Shown: positions 9,257 through 18,477, counted from the first letter of the stretch. The stretch: DNA of 64,000 bases from Methylobacterium sp. J-077 (GCF_022829365.1 NZ_JAKSYJ010000114.1:1-64000); one strand, 5' to 3'. Translations and numbers: made by a program. Notes: generated by a model not told the origin, from the letters alone.

Positions 9257-9826
9257 ATGGAACGGCACGCCAAGAGCCGAGCGGAGTTCAAGATGCGCTG
9301 GGGCATGGAACTCAGACAGCGGTACAAACTATCCGTCTCCCGCCCCCTCCGGATCATTTTCAGGTTCAGTAGCTTCCAACGCGCGCTGCACGCTGAGTCT
9401 CAAGGGATCATGGACGCCGAGATCGTCTCTTGGACCTTTCTCGATCACGCGAGTTTCTCCCCGGCGAGCTACGCGGCCCTGACGCTGCGGTGCCTGAAGG
9501 CGATGGGCTGGCGACTCGACCATCAGGACCGGGAGCATTTCGTTCTCCTCCATGATCGCAGGCGCGTCGTCGTCCGGTTTGAGTGGACGGATCGGGACCT
9601 CGAATGCCTCGCCGTCCACGAAGTCGCGACGGCGGCCCAGCATAACAGTTGCCAGGCCGCCTGCGTGATCACCAACGGCCGCTTCAGCGGCGCGGCATCC
9701 GCCATGGCGGCAGAATTCGGCGTGGTCGCGCTGCACTGCTCGCAGCTGGACCTCCTGACGCCGCAACGCGCACCTGCGCCGATGATCCGACCGACGTCGA
9801 GGTCTGATTTACCTCTCGCGGCCTGA
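9257..9826 (+). CDS. Mrr-like restriction endonuclease-fold protein, probably degenerate
   Basis: 189 residues from the ATG at 9257; an ATG at 9410 preceded by AAGGGA is an alternative giving 138 residues. The C-terminal half follows the pattern of the Mrr-type PD-(D/E)xK domain: 'LRCLKAMGWRLDHQD', a strand 'RRRVVVRFEW' where active family members usually carry Q-x-K, then 'ACVITNGRFSGAASAMAAEFGVVALHCSQLDLL', which corresponds to the conserved V-x-T-N-G-x-F-T-x-x-A region. The apparent loss of the Q-x-K lysine suggests it may not cut DNA. An upstream membrane helix separated by two in-frame stops may be its former N-terminus. Confidence 0.55.
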   Translation: MERHAKSRAEFKMRWGMELRQRYKLSVSRPLRIIFRFSSFQRALHAESQGIMDAEIVSWTFLDHASFSPASYAALTLRCLKAMGWRLDHQDREHFVLLHDRRRVVVRFEWTDRDLECLAVHEVATAAQHNSCQAACVITNGRFSGAASAMAAEFGVVALHCSQLDLLTPQRAPAPMIRPTSRSDLPLAA

Positions 9827-10193
9827 TCGCGGGTCTGCCAGAATCTGCGCGGGGCAGGGCGGCCGGTGAGATCGGCCATTCCGCCGTCATTCGGCGGCGA
9901 GACACCGGTGCGCCTCGCACCGCCGCTTCGCGTCGGGTGCTCGGTGACACCACCCGATACGGTTCGCTGACCTCGCTCTGGCAGGCAACGCCAAGAAGGT
10001 TATGCGTAGCCGCACCTACCGTATCGGCCGGTCAGCACGATCAAGCGCACGCTATGGGCTGGCGGCGCGACCGCAGATGGTCGATGCCTCGTACAGATTT
10101 TCACAAGACTTGCCCTCTACGATGGCCCGATTCAGACGGCGGTGGGCCAGGTCAGCGCGCCCTCTCGAAGGCGCGCCTTCGCCTCGAGAGTTC
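9827..10193. other. Gap before the response regulator
   Basis: About 370 bases. The frame of the response regulator is open from 10002, but the translated N-terminal part is Arg-rich and lacks domain features, so I treat it as leader. No other element was recognised. Confidence 0.35.
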
Positions 10194-10598
10194 ATGCCTT
10201 ATTCCGGCTTTCCGCCCGTCCTCCTCGTTGACGATGTGCCGATGATCATCGAGGTCGTGCGTGCCGTGCTCAGTCAGCTTGGCTTTCGCGACATCGATGC
10301 GGCGTCCGATGGCACGGCGGCCCTCCAGTACCTGCGGCAGCGCCGCTACGGCCTAGTGCTGTCCGACTGGAACATGCTGCCGATGACCGGGTACGAGCTG
10401 TTGCGCCACGTGCGCACCGATCCGTCTTTGCGGGAGACGCCGTTCGTGATGATGACGACGCAGGCGCAGGCCGATTGCTTCCCAGCCGCGCGCCGGGCTG
10501 GCGTGAACGCCTGCTTGATCAAGCCGTTCACGCCCTCGAAGCTGCGTGAGACGATTATCGCGGTGTGTGGCAATGCTCGACCGGATGGTACGGTTTAG
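10194..10598 (+). CDS. Single-domain response regulator (CheY-like)
   Basis: 134 residues, essentially one receiver domain. The acidic pair is in 'VLLVDDVPMI', the phosphoacceptor Asp in 'GLVLSDWNMLPMTGYELL', the conserved Thr in 'FVMMTTQAQ' and the Lys-Pro in 'NACLIKPFTPSKLRE'. It has no output domain, so it should signal by protein contact after phosphorylation by an unlinked histidine kinase, as CheY does. The ATG at 10194 follows CGAGAG. No kinase or chemotaxis gene lies nearby, so its partner cannot be inferred. Confidence 0.88.
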   Translation: MPYSGFPPVLLVDDVPMIIEVVRAVLSQLGFRDIDAASDGTAALQYLRQRRYGLVLSDWNMLPMTGYELLRHVRTDPSLRETPFVMMTTQAQADCFPAARRAGVNACLIKPFTPSKLRETIIAVCGNARPDGTV

Positions 10599-10864
10599 GC
10601 ACACTGATCTGCAGCTCGACACGAGCCTCATCGCAGCCTTCGTTGACTCGCCCCCCCTGGATCCTGCCAGCGACACGGCTCGAAGCCCGAACGCCAGCAG
10701 AGTAGTGTACTACCCTCTCTTGCGAGGAACACGCCGGCCACACGTGAACAGGGCGAACACGGCGGCCGTCGCGCTCGCGAACGGGAGCCGGTGTGTGCTC
10801 GACCGTCGCGATAGGCCGGAAAAGGGCAACGTCGGCGGAAACGGGCGGCCCGCTCTCTCTGACC

Positions 10865-11392
10865 TCAGGCGTCAGTGGTTTCCTTGGCCTTGCGCGGCCG
10901 ACCCGCGCGCTTTGGCTTCTCTGAGACGGCTGCCGCGGGTGCAGCGGTCTTCGGGGCGACTTTCTTGCGCTGCTGACCGAGGCCGAGGCTCTTGGCGAGC
11001 GCCGAGCGCTGCTCGGAGTAGCTGGCGGCCGTAGACGGGTAGTCGCGCGGCAGCCCGTAGCGCTCCCGGTACTGCTCGATCGTCATGCCGTTGCCGGTGA
11101 GGTGGCGCTTCAGCGTCTTGTACGGCTTGCCGTCGATGAAGCTGATCAGCGCGTCGGGGGTGATCGATTTCCGGATCTGCGACGGGGTCAGCCTCTCGAC
11201 CGTTGGAGCCTCGGGTGCGCTGCCGTGGCCGAGCCCTGCCAGCGCAGCGTGCGTGTTGGCGATTAAGTTCGCAATCTCGCTCGGCTGCAGGTGATTATTC
11301 GAGACGTAGGCGGACACGAGGCCCGCCGTCAGCTCGATAAAATCGGTCGGTCCACGCTCGATCGTTTCCACGTTTTCGTCCACGAAATGCAC
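10865..11392 (-). CDS. Ros/MucR family transcriptional regulator with degenerate zinc finger
   Basis: 175 residues, GTG start. The family core is clear: 'DFIELTAGLVSAYVSNNHL' at the N-terminus, then 'RKSITPDALISFIDGKPYKTLKRHLTGNGMTIEQYRERYGLPRDYP' and 'RSALAKSLGLGQQRKK'. MucR proteins are H-NS-like regulators of exopolysaccharide, motility and host-interaction genes in alphaproteobacteria. The expected finger cysteine (I-I-C-L-x-D-G in classical members) is Ser here and the second histidine of R-T-H-Y is missing, so zinc binding may be lost. The Lys/Ala/Pro-rich tail resembles non-specific DNA-binding tails. The upstream 400 bases are AT-rich and could be its own target. Confidence 0.88.
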   Translation of the reverse strand: MHFVDENVETIERGPTDFIELTAGLVSAYVSNNHLQPSEIANLIANTHAALAGLGHGSAPEAPTVERLTPSQIRKSITPDALISFIDGKPYKTLKRHLTGNGMTIEQYRERYGLPRDYPSTAASYSEQRSALAKSLGLGQQRKKVAPKTAAPAAAVSEKPKRAGRPRKAKETTDA

Positions 11393-11820
11393 CTACGTTC
11401 GAAGAAATCTGACACTGTGACGAGGGCGGATAGAAATCAATACAATTTCGGATGAATCACAAGTTATTGTGGGTGCGCAAGGTAGAGTCAATGTGCCGCC
11501 CCGATACCGGGAGTGCAGCTTAATTTCTCCCCGATCACGTTGTTGCGTTTTTCAAACGCGCCAAGCATCGGGCCGACAATCTAGAGTGGCGCCAACAGAT
11601 AACCACAGCAGCTGAAACGAAAGGCCAACCGCGGATCGCTTGGCCGATCGACGACGGCGCCGCCCAGCTAGCGACCTACACCAGCGTGCTGGCCGACATC
11701 TTCCCCGTGAAGGGGCTCGTCGGCACGGGGCCCGATCGCCCGAGAGCGCACCTATCGGTCTAGTTTGACCGTGGAGATCCCGTAGCGAGGGCGTCGATCC
11801 ATCATCAGCCGCCGGTGGGG
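11393..11820. other. Upstream region of the MucR-like gene
   Basis: The part next to the start (11393-11560) is AT-rich and likely carries the promoter and possibly an autoregulatory target. The remainder has no convincing coding sequence on either strand. Confidence 0.35.
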
Positions 11821-12111
11821 TCAGTGCACCACCCTGCTGACGGCGGCACCAAACGATGCGAGCCCCTCCCTCTCGACGACCTCCATGAAGGCGCGGTAGG
11901 CGTCCTGCTCGGTCGCGAAACACCCCCGCCACTCGGTTGTACCGCTGGACATGTGGACGACGGCCAGCTGCCACGGATCTTGCGTACCCGCGAACCGATA
12001 CATCTCCACGTCGACCGTCTCACCGTCGCGGGTGAACGAACCCGATAGGACGGAGTGCTCGAAGTCGCGATCCTCGTCTCCCAAGTCGGCTCCATCAGGG
12101 TCGCTTAACAT
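11821..12111 (-). CDS. Hypothetical protein (about 96 residues)
   Basis: Not recognised. It is a compact acidic protein with a regular beta/alpha pattern ('SVLSGSFTRDGETVDVEMYR', then 'PWQLAVVHMSSGTTEWRGCFATEQDAYRAFMEVVEREG'). It has no signal peptide or membrane helix. The start overlaps the 3' end of the gene upstream at 12095-12412 by 17 bases, so the two are very likely co-transcribed. A GTG one codon upstream (12114) is an equally possible start. Confidence 0.6.
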   Translation of the reverse strand: MLSDPDGADLGDEDRDFEHSVLSGSFTRDGETVDVEMYRFAGTQDPWQLAVVHMSSGTTEWRGCFATEQDAYRAFMEVVEREGLASFGAAVSRVVH

Positions 12112-12412
12112 CACTGAGGAACTGGCTCATGTGCACCACGACATCATCGCCGTTGCCCCCCGCCTCCGTGTCCCCTGGGGCCCCTTCAGCTTGGTCGGCG
12201 CGCTTGGCGATTTCCGTCAGAACCAGTTCCACCGACGGTGGCCACGCCACGCCCTTGTCCTGGAGCACCTGGGTGGCCTGGACGAGCATATAGAATTGCT
12301 TCGGCTGGATCGTCGTACCAGCGACGTGCTGGTCGAGAATGCGGTCAGCCAGCGCTGTCGCCAACCCAGCGACCTCGGCCAGCTTGTCGGGTGGCGCATC
12401 GGCGTCCGTCAC
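12095..12412 (-). CDS. Hypothetical protein (105 residues)
   Basis: Not recognised. It is a soluble, mostly helical protein with GTG start: 'AEVAGLATALADRILDQHVAGTTIQPKQFYMLVQATQVLQDKGVAWPPSVELVLTEIAKRADQAEG'. Its 3' end overlaps the following hypothetical gene, suggesting a two-gene unit. No nucleic-acid-binding or catalytic motif is evident. Confidence 0.6.
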   Translation of the reverse strand: MTDADAPPDKLAEVAGLATALADRILDQHVAGTTIQPKQFYMLVQATQVLQDKGVAWPPSVELVLTEIAKRADQAEGAPGDTEAGGNGDDVVVHMSQFLSDVKRP

Positions 12413-12778
12413 ATCAAAAAGCCCTTCGTGCGTTCGACATGACGCCTCGGTCTGGCTCTCTCAGGCGCTTCGCGCTGCCGCCAGCACGCCCGGCCGCCTT
12501 GTCTAATCGTAAGCGGTCGATCCCAGTGCATATCCACAGCGCCGCGTCCCGCTCCAATTTGCGCAGCGTCCTCCCGCTGACAAGTCAATTACGGCCCACG
12601 TAGATCAACGCGCGGAATAAGCGCATCCATCGCCGCGCGGCCGCATCCGTTCCCATCCATGTAACGGCTCTGACGGCCACCAGATGCAGCTCGCGATATA
12701 TCCATCAAGATGATCACATCTGCCAAAGCAGATCCTCATCGATCTCATGATTTTCTCCCGTGAGGGGAGGCTGTGGCC
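12413..12778. other. Gap between hypothetical pair and small ORF
   Basis: No gene, RNA or repeat recognised on either strand. It probably contains divergent promoters for the minus-strand pair and the small plus-strand ORF. Confidence 0.3.
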
Positions 12779-12901
12779 ATGACGATCATCGCCTCGATCA
12801 ACGGGGTCAGCCTCGTGCGCGCTACGGAGATCGTTCAATCGGCGCGCGCTGATGCCACGCTCGAGCGCCGTCACGAACCTTACGCGGTCTCGATCGATTG
12901 A
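12779..12901 (+). CDS. Possible small protein (40 residues)
   Basis: A short frame beginning M-T-I-I-A-S-I-N-G-V-S-L-V-R-A-T-E and ending in A-V-S-I-D before TGA. The main support is an unusually good ribosome binding site (GGGGAGG at 12764-12770) eight bases before the ATG. No membrane helix or known family is visible. It could be a true small protein or a chance frame. Confidence 0.35.
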   Translation: MTIIASINGVSLVRATEIVQSARADATLERRHEPYAVSID

Positions 12902-13019
12902 GATTGGGGGACAAAACCGCGGGGATAGACGGTTCCTAACTGGACAGCGCCATATCGTGGACATTCGCGTCCAACCCCAGTCAGTTTTTACTGTCAAATT
13001 TGCAATGAAAATTATTGCG

Positions 13020-14249
13020 CTACCGAGGCAAATCTACAATTAAATCTACAGCGTCCTCAAACTGCATGGGCTTACCGTAAAGATAGCCTTGGCCATACAC
13101 ACATCCCATTCTATCAAGCGCCTGGGCTTGTTCCGGCCGCTCGATGCCCTCCGCAACGACTGGCAGTCCCAGCTCGTCAGCGAGCCGAACAATCATCTGT
13201 ATAATCTTGAAGCTTTTTGGATCGTCCAGCATCGATCTGACGAAGCCGCGATCGATTTTGATAGCCGTAGCAGGCAGCGTACTCAAATAATTCAACGATG
13301 AATATCCCGTCCCAAAGTCGTCGATAGCGACTCCAAATCCGTATTCACGGAGCTTGCAAAGGGTCGCGATTGAACGATCAGGGTCTTTTATCAGACCGCT
13401 CTCTGTGACCTCAAACCGTAGTGAGCTGGCTTCAAATCTTCCCTCCCGAACGAATTTCTCGAGCAATTCGAGAAACCCACCCTCAAAAAGATCTTGCGCC
13501 GCAATATTTAAGTTCAAAAAAAGCTTTTCGCGCCCAGTACCATCGGGCCTATTTACAACGGGCAACTGAGGAATCAGCTCGGCGACCATCCTCAAGGCGG
13601 CCAGCGTTAGTCGAGATATCAGCCCCGACGATTCTGCAACTGGGATGAACTCCGAAGGCGGGAGCAGGCCTCTTTCCGGATGCTGCCATCGCATCAGCGC
13701 TTCGAACCCGACGGTATATCCCGTATCGAGGCTCACGATCGGCTGGAAGACCATGAAGAACTCCGCCCGATCTATGCCCGACTGAATTTCCTGCTCGAGC
13801 CGCAACATTTCGATGGCTTCGCGGAAGTATGGGGATGGGTTGTGTGTGTCAGGGGGAGGCGGGCAGGCCGATCGTCCGCTCGCCCCCTCGAGCCGCGCAA
13901 CCGTTGCCCGGTAGCGCTCAAGCACGACGCTCAAGCACATGCGGAGGATGGGGTCCGTCCCAGAAATTCGCCGCGCCAGTTGTTCTCGCGTGATGACGAT
14001 TAAGACGCTGTCCGCGAGCGCCCGAACGGTGGCCGAGCGTTTTCCTCCATCGAGGATCGCCATCTCGCCGACGACCTCGCCTGGCCCGCGACACGCCAAC
14101 ACGAGATCGCCGTCCGAGCGCGTCGCAAAAATCTCCAGGCGCCCCTCCTCGATGAGGTAGGCGGCATCGCCCGAATCCCCCTCTCTGAAAAGAGTGACAC
14201 CGGCGCAGAGGTGCACGCGATGCAATGACGGCGGCGACACGACGGGCAC
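13020..14249 (-). CDS. Cyclic-nucleotide-binding/EAL domain c-di-GMP phosphodiesterase
   Basis: 409 residues, GTG start. The N-terminal part (about 10-120) is a cNMP-binding (Crp-type) beta-roll: 'GVTLFREGDSGDAAYLIEEG' and 'GEVVGEMAILDGGKRSATVRA'. The C-terminal part (about 145-405) is an EAL domain with catalytic features kept: E-A-L at 183-185, N-L-N at 246-248, Glu280 in 'FEVTES', D-D-F-G-T-G-Y at 310-316, K-I-D at 331-333 and A-E-G at 366-368. It should therefore hydrolyse c-di-GMP under control of a bound cyclic nucleotide. A class III cyclase is encoded 4 kb away (18478-20655), a possible source of that nucleotide, although linkage does not prove it. Confidence 0.9.
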   Translation of the reverse strand: MPVVSPPSLHRVHLCAGVTLFREGDSGDAAYLIEEGRLEIFATRSDGDLVLACRGPGEVVGEMAILDGGKRSATVRALADSVLIVITREQLARRISGTDPILRMCLSVVLERYRATVARLEGASGRSACPPPPDTHNPSPYFREAIEMLRLEQEIQSGIDRAEFFMVFQPIVSLDTGYTVGFEALMRWQHPERGLLPPSEFIPVAESSGLISRLTLAALRMVAELIPQLPVVNRPDGTGREKLFLNLNIAAQDLFEGGFLELLEKFVREGRFEASSLRFEVTESGLIKDPDRSIATLCKLREYGFGVAIDDFGTGYSSLNYLSTLPATAIKIDRGFVRSMLDDPKSFKIIQMIVRLADELGLPVVAEGIERPEQAQALDRMGCVYGQGYLYGKPMQFEDAVDLIVDLPR

Positions 14250-14712
14250 GATGACTCGCGGCTAGAGATCGACCAACCTAGTGCACTGATGCCGACGGAC
14301 GCACCAAGGGCACAGAACTAACCAACTGCATTATATTAATAATTCTGGATGCGCCATGCACCATTTGAGAGCGTCAGTGCACTAGGGCGAAGAAAGCCTC
14401 ACAGAAACCCCTAAAGGAACCATCCTACGGCGCGATCCGAGGACGCCTTGTTGAGGATCGATGCAGATGCCCGCAGCGCGAGGACGGCTATAGCATTCGA
14501 TTGCTTTCACACGCAGGCGCGATTTGCAAAATCCAGTCGGGCTCGTCGGTGAGGCAGATCTGCATGTTCGGGCGGGCGCCCCTCAGCGGATTATCGCGCA
14601 TGTCTAGCAAACCTAAATGTCGCCCGAGCATTGACGCGCCGTCTGCCAGACGGAAGGCATGCCGTTAAGAACCGGTAACGGGCTCGCCCCGACACGGCGG
14701 TGAGCGATGCGG
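14250..14712. other. Gene-poor gap
   Basis: About 460 bases between the EAL gene and the DUF3307 gene. Short minus-strand frames have no domain features. The part near 14310-14370 is AT-rich and probably holds the EAL gene promoter. Confidence 0.3.
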
Positions 14713-15072
14713 TTAGAGCGCTACCATCAATAACGACAGGACGATATTTGTAGCCTGATGCAGGAATTGATCGAAGCCGATCAACCACCAGAACCGCACG
14801 TCCGTGATCGAGAACTGAAATCGATGTGCGCAGAGCGTCTTGCCGCGATCGATCAGCCAGTGGACGGTCAAATCGATCCCGCTCAACCACCATAAGCTTG
14901 GTCGAAATATCGCCACGATCGCCAAGGTGCCGAGGGCGTGTACCCCGGCATGAGCGGCGAGCGGGGGTCCCCAGCCACGCAGCCGCTCCTTACCACGCGC
15001 CATCCATTCGGTTTGGACCAAGAAGTCCGCGATGAAATGCTTGGCCGCCATCGCGGTCAGGAGGGCGCCCAT
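14713..15072 (-). CDS. DUF3307 family membrane protein
   Basis: 119 residues from the Met at 15072 (M-G-A-L-L-T-A-M-A-A-K). The conserved DUF3307 opening 'KHFIADFLVQTEWMARGKE' and the later 'HAGVHALGTLAIVAIF', 'IDLTVHWLIDRGK' and 'FDQFLHQATNIVLSLLMVAL' are all present, with about four membrane-embedded segments carrying His and Asp residues. The function of the family is not established; related proteins occur beside phage-like or regulatory genes. The frame extends 22 codons further upstream, but the conserved family start fits this Met better. Confidence 0.7.
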   Translation of the reverse strand: MGALLTAMAAKHFIADFLVQTEWMARGKERLRGWGPPLAAHAGVHALGTLAIVAIFRPSLWWLSGIDLTVHWLIDRGKTLCAHRFQFSITDVRFWWLIGFDQFLHQATNIVLSLLMVAL

Positions 15073-15197
15073 CGTCAGCACGGAGCCGTCGGTCTCAAAC
15101 AGTCGCACAGCTTGGCGCCCCGGGGGATGGAGGCGCAAAGCTATGTACGAAGGTGGTCAAGAAGCGCCTAACCGCCGAGGAATCGACGCGGACGCGC

Positions 15198-18100
15198 TCA
15201 CACGATGTGAAGATCGCCAGCATGCGCCGTCAGCGCCTGCTTCGTGACATTCAGAAGGGTGAGGCTGTCACCCAGTGGGTCGGTGATGACGACGCCGCCG
15301 ATGCCATCGTGGGCCGCCGCCAAGACGGCGCTGACGGAGTTGAACACGGCGTGGTCGAACTGAAGGACGTCCTTGCCGACGTCGAAGCCGTGGACGGTAT
15401 CATGCCCGAATTGTCCGCGGAACACGAAGGTGTCGGGCCCTGCACCGCCGGTCATGACATCATCACCGGGCCCACCGATCAGCGCTGTTGGCCCATTGCC
15501 CGCGGTGAGGTGATCGGCGCCGTTGCCGCCGTCGAGAACCGTCGGACCGTTCGATCCGGACGAGATTTGGCCGGTCCCGTCATTGATCCCAGTCGCATTT
15601 ACGTAAGTCATGCTCGGATCACCGACGGTAATCGTCAGGCTCGCGCTCGAACTTCGCCCCTGCTGGTCGGTGACGAAGTAGTTGAAAACGTCCTGTGCGA
15701 CGGTGCCTGACGGCAGCGCGCCGGTATACGCGTGGTAACTATAGCTGCCATCGCCAGACAGCGTCAGGATGCCGTAATCGCCCACCAGGGGAACGGCGAG
15801 GGGACCGATCACTGGGACCGCTAGCCCGGTGTTGACGCTGGCGACGGCGATCACGTTCAGGCTTGCACTCGAGCCGTAGCCCGTGTCGTTGGCGAGCACA
15901 CCGTGCTGCGCATCCACCGTGATGGCTCCCCCCTTGGCGACACCGCTGATGTCGTCCAGGGCGAACGGAGCCGGCGATACGGTCGCCGCTGCCCCCGCCA
16001 AGTGGATGACGACGTCCTGTGTGGCGACGCCACCATGGTGGTCGTCGACCCCGATTGACGAGGTCACACTGGCCGTCTGGCCGGCGCCGAGGAAGGTGAA
16101 CGCCGCGTCCGCGAGATCGTAGCTCCAGGCGATAGAGCCCGCGTTCGTGCTACCGCCGGACGCTCCGATCGTGAAGGCATGCTCTAACACCGCGGTTTGC
16201 GCGGTGGTGAGGTTCAGGGTGTGGCCCGAGGCATCGAGCACGCTGATCGTCTGCGCGACGACCCAGGCCGTCGGACGATCCGTGAGATCGGGGTCGGTGA
16301 AGTGCAGGCTGCCCGCGGCGTGCTCGACACCCGATCCCACGGGGGTCGGCAAGCTCAAGGTCGCTCCGGGCGTCGCCCCCCCGTCGAACACCGGGGCATC
16401 GTTCACCCCGGTCACGGTCAGGGCGAGCGTGGCCGTGGCGGTGTGGCCGCTCAGGTCTCGCGCCGTGTAGGTGAAGCTGTCGATCCCGGTCCCGCCCGCG
16501 GGCAACGCGGCGGCGTGATCGGCGCTGTAGCTGTAGCTGCCGTCGCCGTGCACGGTCAGGTCGCCGTACTGGCCGGCGAGCGTCAGCGGACCGGATACCA
16601 TCGCCACGCTCGCCCCACCGACGGGACCGGCGGAGGCGACCGAGGCCCCCGGGACGTTGGCCAGAAGGCCGTGGGCGGGATCGGCGTTCAACCGCGCGGT
16701 GGCGATCACCGCGCCCGCGGCGTCGGCCACGGAGAGCGGATGGTCGGGGGTCGGCACCGTTGATCCGGAGCCGACACCGACGGCCGTCCCGATCCCGGCC
16801 GACACGGAGCCTGTCACGCTTGGATCGGAGGGCTCCACAGCCGCGCCAACGACCGGGGTACTGAGATCTGCCGAGCTCGCAACCGTTTGTGCAGATGGTG
16901 TCCGCTCGGAAGGGGCTGTGTGCGGCTCAGATGCTGGGCTCTGTATCTCCGGACGTACCTGCACGCTCGCTTGCGGCTCCGAGACCGCAAGCGTCGCTGG
17001 CGCTGGGGCGGGGATTGCCGCCGCGATCGGCTCGACTTGGGAGGACGCAACCGCGCCACCCCCTAAGCTCGAAGCACCGGATTGCACAGACGAATGGGTT
17101 TCCGTGGCTGGCTGCGTCGGTATCTGGACGGCGGCGCCCGTCGAATGTAGCGCGGCCTCTTGCACCGTAGCGAGGCTCGTGGGGACGGTGACGTCCTGAG
17201 CCCTCGCGCCCTGCGCCTCTGTGGAGGCGAGAAGCGGCGTTCCCGTCGTAGGCTCGGCCTGGGCATGGTCACCGGGCGATCCCTGCTGTGTGGGCGCGGC
17301 CGGGAGCGGTATTATCGTCGGGGGTGCGACGAGGTTCGGGGGACTCGACGACCCCGCCGCCGGTGCGTGGGTCTGCGGCGGGGTTGAGGTCGGGCTCGGC
17401 GCGGTGACGAGGGGGGTCTGGACCCCGCTCGCGACGGTCGCGAAGACGCTCTTCAGAAACCCGGACTCGTGATCGGTCTCGACCGCGGTCTTCGCGACGC
17501 TGTTGATCGCGATCTGACCCTGCCCGTTCGGGGTCACGGTGGTGACCGTGGCGGGATCCGACACGGTAAACAGGACATGATTGGGATCGTCGCGGTCGAA
17601 CACGTCGTAGCGTCCGGTATGTCCGTCCGGCTCGGTCATGACCGAGAACTTGACCGCTCCGTGATCGCTCGCGATCTCGACGTGCACCGCCGTCCCGCGA
17701 ATGCCCATGGTGGCGGACGGGGTGACGACCTTCATGTCGCCCGACTTCGCGGTCTGACCGGCGACGAAGGTGATGATGCCTTGGACGAGGCTGAACAGGG
17801 CGCTGTTCCCGGCCGCCCCGGGCTGGAAGTTCATGCCATCGACGACCATCCGGGATTCGCCGTCGAGGTTGAACGCGGTCCCGTCGACGAAGGTGAGCCC
17901 GAGCTTGCCGCCGTCATCCGTCCGGACCACATCGCCTTTGAAGATCGGGTCGCCCGGGTGCAGCACCACCGTGACGCCGTTGCGCAGCGCCGAGGCGCCG
18001 CCGCTGGCACTCTCGACCCGGCCGATCGCCCTCGGTGCCTCCGGGGCGTTCTCGCCGACCACCCGAGCCTCCTGGGCGCCGACGAGGGAGGCGATCAGCG

Positions 18101-18356
18101 CGTCCGGAAGCAGAGCGCCGTCGGGCGAGCGCAACACGGGATGGGTGGTAGCGTCGAAGTAGTCGTGGATCACGACGCGGTGGTGTGCGTCCGACACGAC
18201 GAGATCCGATTGGACACGCGCATAGCGCCCCTGAAACAGGAGCTCGGCATCGACCACGATGTCCGAACCGCTGCCACCCGGGTGTTCGACGACGCTGACC
18301 AGACCGAAGGCTCCGGACGATCGGGAGAGATCGGTCGGATCGTGTGTCGGCAGCAT
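15198..18356 (-). CDS. FecR-domain / VCBS / RTX type I secreted surface protein
   Basis: About 1052 residues from the Met at 18356, which has AGAGG upstream; an earlier in-frame start exists at 18401. Order: an N-terminal module with 'GRYARVQSDLVVSDAHHRVVIHDYF' (about 40-100); a FecR-type domain with 'GDPIFKGDVVRTDDGGKLGLTF' and 'SATMGIRGTAVHVEI' (about 125-260); a Pro/Ser/Thr/Ala linker (about 310-520); VCBS-like repeats marked by 'GDGSYSYSADHAAALPAG' and 'GDGSYSYHAYTGALPSG'; and a C-terminal RTX block with G-G-x-G-x-D nonapeptides ('LDGGNGADHLTAG', 'IGGPGDDVMTGGAGPDTFVF') and the typical type I secretion end. There is no Sec signal. It is very likely exported by the divergent ABC/HlyD pair at 21361-24470, as an adhesin or matrix protein. 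Confidence 0.85.
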   Translation of the reverse strand: MLPTHDPTDLSRSSGAFGLVSVVEHPGGSGSDIVVDAELLFQGRYARVQSDLVVSDAHHRVVIHDYFDATTHPVLRSPDGALLPDALIASLVGAQEARVVGENAPEAPRAIGRVESASGGASALRNGVTVVLHPGDPIFKGDVVRTDDGGKLGLTFVDGTAFNLDGESRMVVDGMNFQPGAAGNSALFSLVQGIITFVAGQTAKSGDMKVVTPSATMGIRGTAVHVEIASDHGAVKFSVMTEPDGHTGRYDVFDRDDPNHVLFTVSDPATVTTVTPNGQGQIAINSVAKTAVETDHESGFLKSVFATVASGVQTPLVTAPSPTSTPPQTHAPAAGSSSPPNLVAPPTIIPLPAAPTQQGSPGDHAQAEPTTGTPLLASTEAQGARAQDVTVPTSLATVQEAALHSTGAAVQIPTQPATETHSSVQSGASSLGGGAVASSQVEPIAAAIPAPAPATLAVSEPQASVQVRPEIQSPASEPHTAPSERTPSAQTVASSADLSTPVVGAAVEPSDPSVTGSVSAGIGTAVGVGSGSTVPTPDHPLSVADAAGAVIATARLNADPAHGLLANVPGASVASAGPVGGASVAMVSGPLTLAGQYGDLTVHGDGSYSYSADHAAALPAGGTGIDSFTYTARDLSGHTATATLALTVTGVNDAPVFDGGATPGATLSLPTPVGSGVEHAAGSLHFTDPDLTDRPTAWVVAQTISVLDASGHTLNLTTAQTAVLEHAFTIGASGGSTNAGSIAWSYDLADAAFTFLGAGQTASVTSSIGVDDHHGGVATQDVVIHLAGAAATVSPAPFALDDISGVAKGGAITVDAQHGVLANDTGYGSSASLNVIAVASVNTGLAVPVIGPLAVPLVGDYGILTLSGDGSYSYHAYTGALPSGTVAQDVFNYFVTDQQGRSSSASLTITVGDPSMTYVNATGINDGTGQISSGSNGPTVLDGGNGADHLTAGNGPTALIGGPGDDVMTGGAGPDTFVFRGQFGHDTVHGFDVGKDVLQFDHAVFNSVSAVLAAAHDGIGGVVITDPLGDSLTLLNVTKQALTAHAGDLHIV

Positions 18357-18477
18357 CGACGCCTCTGGAATTTGGCGACGGGACTCGTCGCCGTGTGTCA
18401 CTCTGCCTGGCGCTGCTTAAGGATCCGGTGATGGCGCCGGCGAATCTCGAGGCGGCCCTTCCGGATCCCGGCGCGAT

